DNA from: Streptomyces glomeratus
GTDB taxonomy: Bacteria; Actinomycetota; Actinomycetes; Streptomycetales; Streptomycetaceae
DNA length: 64,000 bases
Direction: 5' to 3'
Assembly (NCBI RefSeq): GCF_021462825.1
Contig: NZ_JAKEEB010000012.1
Coordinates: 1 to 64,000 of the forward strand
Shown: positions 7,906-15,638 of the stretch, piece after piece
Layout: each line of letters begins with the position of its first letter
Position numbering within the stretch: position 1 is the first letter of the stretch
Translations under genes and position numbers: made by a program
The notes under the pieces: model-generated
Told to the model about the DNA's origin: nothing
The model's input: the letters and a program-made list of their open reading frames with translations, nothing else
The model's database searches: none

Positions 7906-8868
7906 TCAGCGCACCCCGCTCAACGACAGGGCGAACCTCCCCTCCGCGTCCGTCCACCAGTGCGTCAACTCAAGTTCGGCCGAAGCGAGTTCACGCCGAA
8001 CCCCGTCCTTGCGGAACTTCGCCGACACCTCCGTGCGCAGCTCCTCCCCGTCCGCGAAGTCCACCGCCAGGTCCAGCGCGGGGATCTTCACCGTCTGGGC
8101 CGTCCGTGACCGCAGCCGCATCTCGATCCACTCGTGGTCGGCGTCCCACACGGCCTTATGGGCGAAGGCGTCCGGGTCGAAGTCCGCGCCCAGCTCACGG
8201 TTGAGCACGGCCAGCACGTTCTTGTTGAACTCGGCCGTCACCCCGGCCGCGTCGTCGTACGCCGCGACCAGCACCGACTCGTCCTTCACCAGGTCGGTGC
8301 CGAGCAGCAGCGCGTCCCCGGGCGACATCAGCGCCCGTACGGAGGTGAGGAACGCAGCGCGCTCGGCGGGCAGCAGATTGCCGATCGTGCCGCCCAGGAA
8401 CGCCACGAGCCTCGGCCCCGGCGTCCGAGGCAGCGTGAGCCCCGCGGTGAAGTCCGCGATCAGCGCGTGGACGTCCAGGCCGGGCCGCTCGGCGATCAGC
8501 GCCTGCCCCGCCTGGCTGAGCGCGCTCTCGCTCACGTCCACCGGGACATAGGTGTGCAGGCCGGTCAGTGCGTCCAGCAGATGGCGGGTCTTCTCGGAGG
8601 AGCCGGAACCCAGCTCGACCAGCGTCCGAGCGCCGGTCGCGGCCGCGATCTCGCCGGAGCGGACGATCAGGATCTCCCGCTCGGCGCGCGTGGGGTAGTA
8701 CTCGGGCAGTTCGGTGATCTTCTCGAACAACTCGCTGCCGTGCGCGTCGTAGAACCACTTCGGCGGCAGCGTCTTGGGCGTTTTGGTGAGGCCGTGCAGT
8801 ACGTCGGCGCGCAGTGCGGCCTCCGTGGCGTCCTCGGGGAGGGTGCGGATGACAAGGAACGGGCTCAC
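7906..8868 (-). CDS. egtD: Histidine N-alpha-trimethyltransferase EgtD
   Basis: Makes hercynine by three SAM-dependent methylations of histidine, the committed step of ergothioneine synthesis. 320 residues, as expected. WFYDAHGSELFEKITELPEYYPTR near residue 40 and the SAM loop VELGSGSSEKT near residue 85 are diagnostic. LGGTIGNLLP and the C-terminal THWWTDAEGRF also fit EgtD. The GTG start overlaps the egtC stop as GTGA, so translation is coupled. Last gene of the operon, with a terminator 3' of it. Confidence 0.96.
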   Translation of the reverse strand: MSPFLVIRTLPEDATEAALRADVLHGLTKTPKTLPPKWFYDAHGSELFEKITELPEYYPTRAEREILIVRSGEIAAATGARTLVELGSGSSEKTRHLLDALTGLHTYVPVDVSESALSQAGQALIAERPGLDVHALIADFTAGLTLPRTPGPRLVAFLGGTIGNLLPAERAAFLTSVRALMSPGDALLLGTDLVKDESVLVAAYDDAAGVTAEFNKNVLAVLNRELGADFDPDAFAHKAVWDADHEWIEMRLRSRTAQTVKIPALDLAVDFADGEELRTEVSAKFRKDGVRRELASAELELTHWWTDAEGRFALSLSGVR

Positions 8869-9656
8869 GTGCGGGACTCCTCGGATGGTACGGGCGCCAT
8901 GTCGTCGCGCGGGTCCTTGAGCGGGGTCAGCAGGACGTCGGTGCGGGTGGCCGAGAGCAGGGTGCGGTCGGCCACCTCCTGCCAGTGCGGGTCGTCGTCG
9001 TAGGGTTCGGAGGCCACGACGACACGGCCGCCGGGACCGGTGAGGTACCACAGCGTGTCGCCCCAGGCGGTCGCGGTGATCGTCTGGCCGTCGGTGACGA
9101 GCAGATTCAGCCGGGAGCCGGGTGCCGCCGAGGCGACCTCCAGGACGGTGTCGGCCAGGGCCTTCCCGTCCTCCATGCCGGCGCGCAGCCGGTTCAGCAG
9201 CAGTGCCCACACCAGGGCCGAGTCGCAGCGCGACTCCAGCGAGAGCAGCTCCACGGGCGGCAGCGACCCGGCGAGGCCGCCCATCGAGTCGGGCCAGCCC
9301 TTGACGGCCCCATTGTGGCTGAACAGCCATCTGTCCCCGGTGTAGGGCGCCGCCGCGGCCTCGGGGTCGGGGTCGCAGCTGGTCGCGTCCCGCACCGCGG
9401 CCAGGACGGCGCCCGAGCGCACGACCCGCGCCAGGTCGGTGAGGGAGGTGTCGGCCCAGATGGGCCCCGCCCTGCGGTAGCGCGCCGGCACGGGGTCGTC
9501 CGGGGCGTACCAGCCGACCCCGAAACCGTCGGCGTTGACGGTGCCGTACCGCTGCCGCCGCGGCGCCCACGACTGCCGGTACAGACTGTGCGGGGGCTCC
9601 AGCAGAAGCCGCCCGAGCGGCTCCTCGGGTCCCAGATAGGCGAGATGACGGCACAT
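8865..9656 (-). CDS. egtC: Ergothioneine amidohydrolase EgtC
   Basis: 263-residue class II glutamine-amidotransferase-type hydrolase that removes glutamate from the gamma-glutamyl hercynylcysteine sulfoxide made by EgtB. The N-terminal nucleophile is Cys2 (MCRHLAYLGP). Family motifs follow: YGTVNADGFGVGWY, then FSHNGAVKGW and SRCDSALVWALLL. ATG 9656 overlaps the egtB stop by one base, and its stop overlaps egtD by four. Cytoplasmic. Confidence 0.95.
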   Translation of the reverse strand: MCRHLAYLGPEEPLGRLLLEPPHSLYRQSWAPRRQRYGTVNADGFGVGWYAPDDPVPARYRRAGPIWADTSLTDLARVVRSGAVLAAVRDATSCDPDPEAAAAPYTGDRWLFSHNGAVKGWPDSMGGLAGSLPPVELLSLESRCDSALVWALLLNRLRAGMEDGKALADTVLEVASAAPGSRLNLLVTDGQTITATAWGDTLWYLTGPGGRVVVASEPYDDDPHWQEVADRTLLSATRTDVLLTPLKDPRDDMAPVPSEESRT

Positions 9657-10972
9657 CAGGCGTCCCTGGCGGTGCGGAAGCCGGAGAAGATCTGCCGCCG
9701 GACGGGATAGTCCCAGTTGCGGAACGTACCCCGGCAGGCCACCGGGTCCACGGCGAACGAGCCTCCCCGCAGCACCTTGTACTCGGACCCGAAGAACACC
9801 TCCGAGTACTCCTTGTACGGGAACGCCGTGAACCCCGGGTACGGCAGGAAGTCGCTCGACGTCCACTCCCACACGTCACCGATCAGCTGCCGTACGCCGA
9901 GCGCGGATGCACCCGCCGGATAGCTGCCGGCCGGAGCCGGACGCAGATGGCGCTGCCCGAGGTTGGCGTGCTCGGGCGTGGGATCGGCGTCGCCCCACGG
10001 ATAGCGCCGGGAGCGGCCCGTTGCGGGATCGTGGCGGGCCGCCTTCTCCCACTCCGTCTCGGTGGGCAGCCGGCGCCCCGCCCAGCGCGCGTATGCGTCC
10101 GCCTCGTACCAGCACACGTGCAGGACGGGCTCGTCGGGCGGTACGGCCTCGGTGACGCCGAAGTGCCGCCGCAGCCACTGGCCGCTCTCGCGGCGCCAGA
10201 ACAGCGGGGCCCTCAGGCCGTGGGTGCGGACGTGCGCCCAGCCCTCGGGCGTCCACCAACGCTCCTCGTCGTAGCCCCCGTCCTCGATGAACGCCTGGTA
10301 GGCGGCGTTCGTCACCGGAAGGGCGTCGATGTGGAAGGCCGCCACCTCCCGCTGGTGCGCGGGCCGTTCGTTGTCCAGTGACCATGGCTCGGTCGAGGTG
10401 CCCATGGTGAACGGGCCGGCCGGTACGAGGACTTCGGACGGGCCCGTGTAGGGCGGGGCGGGAGCCGGGTCGGGGGCGGTGAGAGCCTGGGGGCCCCGGC
10501 GCAGCTGATGGGTGATCAGCATGGTTTCGTCGTGCTGCTGTTCGTGCTGGGCGACCATGCCGAACGCGAAGCCGGCCTCGGTCAGGGCGTGGCCCTCGAA
10601 CGGCGCGCTCTCCAGCACGTCCAGCGCCCGCCCCCGGACGTCCGCAGCGTAGCGGCGGGCCTCGTCCGGTGACAGCAGAGGCAGCGAGGGCCGCTCGGCG
10701 CGCGGGTGCTCGAAGGCGTCGTACAGCCCGTCTATCTCGGGCCGCATGGCCTCACGGCCCGCCACCGCGCGCAGCAGCCACAGCTCCTCCTGGTTGCCGA
10801 TGTGTGCGAGGTCCCACACCAGCGGCGACATCAGCGGGGAGTGCTGGGCGGTGAGGTCGGGGTCCTCCACGCAGGTGGTCAGGAGCGCGGTGCGGTCGCG
10901 CGCCCTGGTCAGCGCGTCCAGCGCGCGCTCTCGCAGCGTGCCGGGGTCGATCGATGACCGGGCGTCGGTCAT
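9656..10972 (-). CDS. egtB: Ergothioneine sulfoxide synthase EgtB
   Basis: Non-haem iron enzyme that joins gamma-glutamylcysteine to hercynine with oxygen. 438 residues. The N-terminal DinB-like half carries an iron-ligand motif HEQQHDE near residue 140 and an upstream His in WDLAHIGNQEE. The C-terminal half is a formylglycine-generating-enzyme-like fold: FTMGTSTEPWSLDNERPAH, PTETEWEKAAR, then LRGGSFAV and FRNWDYP. ATG 10972 overlaps the egtA stop as ATGA. Confidence 0.96.
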   Translation of the reverse strand: MTDARSSIDPGTLRERALDALTRARDRTALLTTCVEDPDLTAQHSPLMSPLVWDLAHIGNQEELWLLRAVAGREAMRPEIDGLYDAFEHPRAERPSLPLLSPDEARRYAADVRGRALDVLESAPFEGHALTEAGFAFGMVAQHEQQHDETMLITHQLRRGPQALTAPDPAPAPPYTGPSEVLVPAGPFTMGTSTEPWSLDNERPAHQREVAAFHIDALPVTNAAYQAFIEDGGYDEERWWTPEGWAHVRTHGLRAPLFWRRESGQWLRRHFGVTEAVPPDEPVLHVCWYEADAYARWAGRRLPTETEWEKAARHDPATGRSRRYPWGDADPTPEHANLGQRHLRPAPAGSYPAGASALGVRQLIGDVWEWTSSDFLPYPGFTAFPYKEYSEVFFGSEYKVLRGGSFAVDPVACRGTFRNWDYPVRRQIFSGFRTARDA

Positions 10973-12285
10973 GAGTGCATGTCCTTCCCGTGGACACGGG
11001 TGTCGTCCCCGCCGCAACGGGTGTCGTTCCCGTGGAACTGGAGCAGCAGATCGTCGGCGGGGCAGCGGCCCCGGGCCACATAGCGGTCGGTGAACTCCGC
11101 GACGGCCTCCTGTACGTCGTCGCTGGCGCCGATCCTGGGCAGTGCCTCGGCCGCGGCCGCGAAACAGGCGACGGCGGCCTCGTGCAGCTCGGGGTCGGTC
11201 AGCCCCTCGCGCGCGGCGGTGACCCACAGCGCGTTGCGCGGCGGCGGCAGCGGGCCGGCGCGCTCGGCCAGGGGCTTGACGGTCCGGTAGGCGGTCTCGG
11301 CGGCCTCGGGATCGTCGAACAGCGCCGCGGTCACGGCGAGCGGCACGATCCACCCGTCGTCGCCGGGCTGCGCGTCGATCATGCGGAGTTCGAGATGTCC
11401 GCGGGGCCGGATCGGAGGGAACAGGGTCGTGAGGTGGTACTCGAGGTCGCTGTGGTCCGGGGGAGCCTCGGACCGGGTCCAGGACCGGAAACTCAAGCCG
11501 TCCGGAACGTACCAGGGGCCTGAGCCGGTGCGGACGCACATCACGGGCGCGTCCATCACATGCCGGGCCCAGGAGGCCCGCGGATCGCCGACGAGGGGCG
11601 GGGCGCTGCTGCGTCCCGGATCCATGGCGGACCACAGGGACTGCCGCGTCGAGCGCCAGCCCGTGGGCCGGCCCCGGGACAGCGGGGAGTGCGCGAACGC
11701 CGCGACCAGCACCGCTCCCAGCTGGTGCGCCAGCCACCAGCGGCGTCCGTGCCCCAGCGGGCCCGGCTCCTCGTAACCGGCGTCCAGGCACACCTGGACG
11801 GACGCCGAGGAGCACATCATCGACCGCCCCTCGGGACCGGTGCGGTCGAGGTAGCGCTCCATGGCGTCGTAGCGGGGGTCCGCCAGGAAGCGGCGAGGGG
11901 GGTGCCACGGTTCGTGGCCGTAGCCGCTGAGGCCGAGACCCGCCTCGGCCAGCAGGGCGCGGACCGCGTCGAGGTCGGCGGAGACGGACCCTATGCACTC
12001 CATCAGGGAGGTGACGGGGGCGGAGCTGAGCTCCAGCTGCCCGCCCGGTTCGACGGTGAGGGCCGAACGCAGGGGCAGGGTCCGCAGCGCGGTGTAGACC
12101 GCGCGGAGACGTTCGGGTGGTGCCGGGAGCCACGGCTTGCGCAGCTCGTGGACGAACCATTCCACTTCGACACCGAGGGTGCGGGGCGGTCCGGTCTTGA
12201 AACAGATGCCGTGGACCAGCGCCTCCACCTCGGCTTCGGTGACAGCGGAGCGGCGCTCCGTACAGCCACTCACCGAATCGGACAT
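10969..12285 (-). CDS. egtA: Glutamate-cysteine ligase EgtA
   Basis: First gene of the operon; makes gamma-glutamylcysteine for ergothioneine. 438 residues, beginning at ATG 12285 with AGGAGG 8 nt upstream. GCS2-type signatures are LGVEVEWFVHEL near residue 38, TVEPGGQLELSSAP near residue 80, and MMCSSASVQVCLDAG near residue 155. LRMIDAQPGDDGW later in the protein also fits. The last 20 or so residues are Asp/His-rich and run into egtB. egtE, the final lyase, is not in this window; in Streptomyces it is commonly unlinked. Confidence 0.95.
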   Translation of the reverse strand: MSDSVSGCTERRSAVTEAEVEALVHGICFKTGPPRTLGVEVEWFVHELRKPWLPAPPERLRAVYTALRTLPLRSALTVEPGGQLELSSAPVTSLMECIGSVSADLDAVRALLAEAGLGLSGYGHEPWHPPRRFLADPRYDAMERYLDRTGPEGRSMMCSSASVQVCLDAGYEEPGPLGHGRRWWLAHQLGAVLVAAFAHSPLSRGRPTGWRSTRQSLWSAMDPGRSSAPPLVGDPRASWARHVMDAPVMCVRTGSGPWYVPDGLSFRSWTRSEAPPDHSDLEYHLTTLFPPIRPRGHLELRMIDAQPGDDGWIVPLAVTAALFDDPEAAETAYRTVKPLAERAGPLPPPRNALWVTAAREGLTDPELHEAAVACFAAAAEALPRIGASDDVQEAVAEFTDRYVARGRCPADDLLLQFHGNDTRCGGDDTRVHGKDMHS

Positions 12286-12316
12286 GTCGGGATCCTCCTG
12301 AGATTCCACCATGCCA

Positions 12317-12344
12317 CCGCCCCGGTATCGGATGGCCGGGGCGG
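12317..12344. promoter_or_regulatory. Inverted repeat in the egtA upstream region
   Basis: ccgccccgg and ccggggcgg form a perfect 9-bp stem with a 10-nt loop, 32 bp upstream of the egtA ATG. It may be an operator or a leader hairpin. The surrounding 12286-12584 divergent region shows no gene. Confidence 0.4.
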
Positions 12345-12584
12345 CGTCGCTCGTCCCACCCAAGACCCTTCCGTGCATTCGCACAAGAGTGCACTGTCGA
12401 TCTTCGCGGACTGATTCCTCCCTGTTTGCCAGGCCGGAAACGGTAATTCCCGGGACTGGGAAACTCTGTTGCGACGTAGGACCAGCATCGCTCACCATGC
12501 GTTCATGAGCACGACGGGGGAGAACGGCGGTGCGCCGGGCGGGACCGCGTGCCGTGTGCTCACGGCGCCCACGGGGGTGGCGGC

Positions 12585-13415
12585 GTGAGCACGCGGCTGC
12601 GCGGGATCGCACAGAAGACGCAGGAGATCGTCGAGGCGGGCGCCTACCGCACGCCCGAGGGGCGTACGGTGCCCATCGCCGCGGCGGTCGAGGCCGCGCG
12701 CGCCGGGACGCGGATGTACGGCCCGGGGCCGGTGGAGACCTCGCCGATGCGCTCGGGGGCCACCGTTTTCGAGGTGACGGGGGAGAGCAGCCTGGAAGCC
12801 GCCCGGCGCCTGCTGAGCCGGTCGGGTGACCCGGTGGCCGTACTGAACTTCGCTTCCGCGCGCAACCCGGGCGGCGGGTTCCTGAACGGCGCGCAGGCCC
12901 AGGAGGAGGCGCTGTGCCGTGCCTCCGCGCTGTACGCGTGCGTCCGCGAGGTCCGGGAGTTCTACGACCACCACCGGGCCGACCGCGACCCGTTCTACAC
13001 GGACCGGGTCATCCACTCACCGGCCGTCCCGGTCTTCCGCGACGACCGTGGGCGGCTGCTCGAGGCGCCGTACGCGGTGGGCTTCCTGACCGCAGCCGCG
13101 CCGAACGCGGGCGTGGTGCGGCAGCGGGCGCCGGAACGTGCGAACGAGCTGCCCCGCGCCCTGGCCGCCCGTGCCGAACGGGTTCTGGAGACGGCGGCCG
13201 CCTGCGGCTACCGGCGCCTGGTGCTGGGGGCGTGGGGCTGCGGGGTGTTCCGCAACGAGCCGGGGCAGGTCGCCGGGGCGTTCCGCGGCCTGCTGGTCAC
13301 GGGGCGGTTCGGGGGCGCCTTCGAGGAGGTGGTCTTCGCCGTCCTGGACCGCACGTCCGGTACGACGACACGGGCCGCCTTCGAGCGGACTTTCGCCGAC
13401 GTGGCTGCCGTCTGA
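12585..13415 (+). CDS. TIGR02452 family, bacterial PARG-like macro-domain protein
   Basis: 276 residues from GTG 12585, chosen over an upstream ATG because homologues begin with this STRLRGIAQKTQEI helix; the ribosome site is weak. The catalytic signature of poly(ADP-ribose) glycohydrolases, GGG-X7-QEE, is present as NPGGGFLNGAQAQEEALCR near residue 90, with the paired Glu needed for catalysis. The C-terminal LVLGAWGCGVFRNEP loop closes the ADP-ribose pocket. It likely cleaves ADP-ribose polymers or free-end ADP-ribose. Divergent from egtA and convergent with the PemK-like gene. Confidence 0.85.
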   Translation: MSTRLRGIAQKTQEIVEAGAYRTPEGRTVPIAAAVEAARAGTRMYGPGPVETSPMRSGATVFEVTGESSLEAARRLLSRSGDPVAVLNFASARNPGGGFLNGAQAQEEALCRASALYACVREVREFYDHHRADRDPFYTDRVIHSPAVPVFRDDRGRLLEAPYAVGFLTAAAPNAGVVRQRAPERANELPRALAARAERVLETAAACGYRRLVLGAWGCGVFRNEPGQVAGAFRGLLVTGRFGGAFEEVVFAVLDRTSGTTTRAAFERTFADVAAV

Positions 13416-13487
13416 CCGGGTCCCTCCGCCCGGTCCCCCGCGCCCGCCGGCCAGGCCCTCGGCTCCAGCCGTGCCGAGCCGTGCCGA

Positions 13488-13943
13488 TCAGTTCCAGCCG
13501 TACCGCTCCCGCAGCCGGTGCACCACGAGGTTGAACCGCATCCGGTCCAGGGCGCACGCCTCCCGCCGCATGCCGTCCTCGTGCAGCCGCAGCACGCGGT
13601 CCACGTCCACCCAGGAGTCGCGACCCGTCCGGTCCCAGGGGCCGCTGCCGATCGGCACCCACTCCCGGTCCCCGTCGTGCCGCTTGCTGGACAGCTGCAC
13701 GGCGAGCAGTGTGCCGGCCGGCTCCCGGGCGACCACGAGCACCGGGCGGTCCTTGCCGCGCCCGTCGTTCTCCTCGAACGGCACCCAGGTCCAGACGATT
13801 TCCCCCGGATCCGGGTCTCCATCGTGCGCGGGGGAGTACTCCGTCCGCACCCGGCCCACCGTGCGGGGGTCGGCCTCGGTGGTCGCCGAGGGGCCGTAGC
13901 GGCCGGGGACGTCTTCATCGGTAAAGGCAGTCACGCGGCTCAC
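13488..13943 (-). CDS. PemK/MazF-family protein (growth inhibitor-like)
   Basis: About 151 residues. The core has the PemK/MazF pattern: GEIVWTWVPFEENDGRGKDRPVLVVA, then LLAVQLSSKRHD, then SWVDVDRVLRLH. Classical members are mRNA interferases, but this actinobacterial subgroup is longer and often lacks a partner. No antitoxin gene overlaps it here. The start is uncertain between GTG 13943 and GTG 13934; neither has a strong ribosome site. Toxic activity is not shown by the sequence. Confidence 0.7.
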   Translation of the reverse strand: MSRVTAFTDEDVPGRYGPSATTEADPRTVGRVRTEYSPAHDGDPDPGEIVWTWVPFEENDGRGKDRPVLVVAREPAGTLLAVQLSSKRHDGDREWVPIGSGPWDRTGRDSWVDVDRVLRLHEDGMRREACALDRMRFNLVVHRLRERYGWN

Positions 13944-14071
13944 GGTAGAGCCTGACCCATCTCGGCCTCCGGGTGGGGGTGGAACCTGAGCCGCCGTCAG
14001 CCGGGCTGCGGGACCCGGCCGGTGGCGACCCGTGGGAGAGGAGCGGGACTTCCCGCCGCGCGCTGCCCGCG

Positions 14072-14266
14072 CTACGGCTGGGGAGGGTTGTCCCGGTCCT
14101 GCGGAGGCTGGAACTGGTCCCTGAGGGCATCCGGGCCCTTGTCGGCCTGCCCGGCGGGGCGGTCGCGCATCGTGTCGTCGGCGGGCCGGCCGGCTTCGTC
14201 GTGTCCCCGGCCGATGCGCTCCCCGCCTCCCTTCAGCATCTGCTTGAGCTTGTCCATCACGGACAT
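14072..14266 (-). CDS. Small hydrophilic protein of unknown function
   Basis: 64 residues from ATG 14266 with AAGGAGG 7 nt upstream, so expression is credible. It starts with an amphipathic helix (MDKLKQMLKGGGERIG) and continues as a charged, Pro/Asp/Gln-rich tail likely to be disordered. It faintly resembles MT0933-type antitoxin proteins of actinobacteria, but the similarity is too weak to name it. It lies 128 nt upstream of the PemK-like gene on the same strand. Confidence 0.55.
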   Translation of the reverse strand: MSVMDKLKQMLKGGGERIGRGHDEAGRPADDTMRDRPAGQADKGPDALRDQFQPPQDRDNPPQP

Positions 14267-14508
14267 CGTGGCCCTCCTTGCCGATCTTCCCTCCCTCCAG
14301 GATCGGCGCAGCACGCCGAGGGTGCATCCGCTGCGGCACGGACGGCGCCGCGGCCGCGGCGCCGTCCGGCGCGGGCAGCGGGGCCCGATCGGCGCCGTGG
14401 GGATGCGGTGGCCGTGGATGCGAGGTGGGATGAGCGGGGCACTCGACCGGGAGGACGCAGGCATGATGGCCTCCAGGAGATCGTCGAGCAAGCGTCGTGG
14501 AGGCACGC

Positions 14509-15114
14509 ATGGCCACTGCACGGGACCTGTTGACCGTCGCCCTGGACGCCGCGCCCGGCCGTCGTGCCGAACCGGGTGACCTGTCGCTCGCGCTCGCGGG
14601 CGCCGAAGTGCTGGACCTCGTGGAGCTACGGGCTCTCACCCTGGACGGAGTCCTCATCGTGCCGAGCGACCCGCCGGTGACGGACGACCGCCTCCTGCGG
14701 GAGGCCGCCGATGTGCTCACCCGGCAGCCGCCATACGAGTCGGTCGAGGACTGGCTGTGGCGCCGGGGCCAGGGCCTGTCCTCGGCCTATCTGGCCGCGT
14801 TCGAGGAGGAGGGCCTGCTCGCCCGGCAGCGCCGCCGCTGGCTGCCCGCCTGGACCGGCGATGCCACGCCGGTCGACTCCCCGGCCCGCCGTCAGGCGGC
14901 GGACCGATGGGCCGCCGGGGAACCCGTGCTCGCCACGCTCGCGGCGACCGTCGGCATCCGTGAGGCACCGACGGAGGAGCCCCCGGAGGTCACCGAGGGC
15001 ACGACGGGGACCGTGCTGGCCGCCGTCGACGACGCGGTGACGGAACTGACGGCCGTACGTCAGCGGCGGGCCATCGAGAAGGCGGCCTTCGACAACATCT
15101 GGCGAGGCCCGTGA
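14509..15114 (+). CDS. GPP34 (GOLPH3-like) family phosphoprotein
   Basis: 201 residues from ATG 14509, preceded by GGAGG at 6 nt. The all-helical GPP34 pattern is visible: TARDLLTVALDAAPGR, AGAEVLDLVELRALTLDG, and a C-terminal VDDAVTELTAVRQRRAIEKAAFDNIW. Eukaryotic GOLPH3 binds phosphatidylinositol-4-phosphate at the Golgi. Streptomyces carry many paralogues of unknown role, presumed to be peripheral membrane proteins. Confidence 0.82.
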   Translation: MATARDLLTVALDAAPGRRAEPGDLSLALAGAEVLDLVELRALTLDGVLIVPSDPPVTDDRLLREAADVLTRQPPYESVEDWLWRRGQGLSSAYLAAFEEEGLLARQRRRWLPAWTGDATPVDSPARRQAADRWAAGEPVLATLAATVGIREAPTEEPPEVTEGTTGTVLAAVDDAVTELTAVRQRRAIEKAAFDNIWRGP

Positions 15115-15252
15115 GCACGGGTAGGCAGGCCGTGTCCGGCTCTCTGCCAGGGCCGAAATCACCTCTCAGGGTGGTGATGTAAACCGGCGTCCACGATTCC
15201 CCGACATGAGGTGCCAGGCGCCGAGCGGGAGAGCGACTGGTGCGTCACCATC

Positions 15253-15281
15253 TTGACTGGTGACGACTGGCGGGGCAGTAT
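15253..15281 (+). promoter_or_regulatory. Promoter for the 62-residue protein gene
   Basis: TTGACT (15253-15258) and CAGTAT (15276-15281) are separated by 17 bp, ending 31 bp before ATG 15313. This fits a vegetative sigma-70-type promoter. Confidence 0.5.
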
Positions 15282-15312
15282 CGCTGTCAGCCCATGAGCG
15301 AGGAGAGCGCCG

Positions 15313-15501
15313 ATGACCCAGGGACAACAGCTGCCTTCGCAGGCCCCGGACGCCGCGGAGACCGTGCGCCGTGCCCGGTTCGGCACCTTGCCGGAGCGCA
15401 TCCGCCCGCAGGACATGGTGGAGGAGAAGCCGGCCACGCTTCCCGACCCGGCGCGGGACACGTACAACCCCGACGAATGGCTCGTGCGCACCTGTCTGTG
15501 A
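15313..15501 (+). CDS. Small conserved-looking protein, 62 residues
   Basis: Begins at ATG 15313 with GAGGAGAG 7 nt upstream and a plausible promoter. The sequence is hydrophilic, with no signal or membrane helix. It has a distinctive C-terminal half, ARFGTLPERIRPQDMVEE ... DTYNPDEWLVRTCL, of the kind seen in short uncharacterised Streptomyces proteins. The terminal Cys-Leu is unusual. Function unknown. Confidence 0.7.
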   Translation: MTQGQQLPSQAPDAAETVRRARFGTLPERIRPQDMVEEKPATLPDPARDTYNPDEWLVRTCL

Positions 15502-15565
15502 CCGGTGCCCCGCCCGGCCATCCGGCAGCCGGCACTCGGGCCCCGGTCCCCGGCACCCGGGCAAG

Positions 15566-15610
15566 CGTGAGGCGTACGGCGGCCGATCGCCGTACGCCCC
15601 CAGCCTCACG
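15566..15610. terminator. Nested hairpin between convergent genes
   Basis: An inner stem gtacggcg/cgccgtac (8 bp, 6-nt loop) lies within an outer stem cgtgaggc/gcctcacg. It sits between the 62-residue protein gene and the 3' end of the flotillin gene. Confidence 0.55.
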
Positions 15611-15638
15611 GTGTCCTACCGGCCGATGCCTCCCGGGC

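Noticed and set aside
13944..14720. Upstream extension of the PemK-like frame
   Set aside because: It stays open by GC bias only, and overlaps two better genes with ribosome sites.
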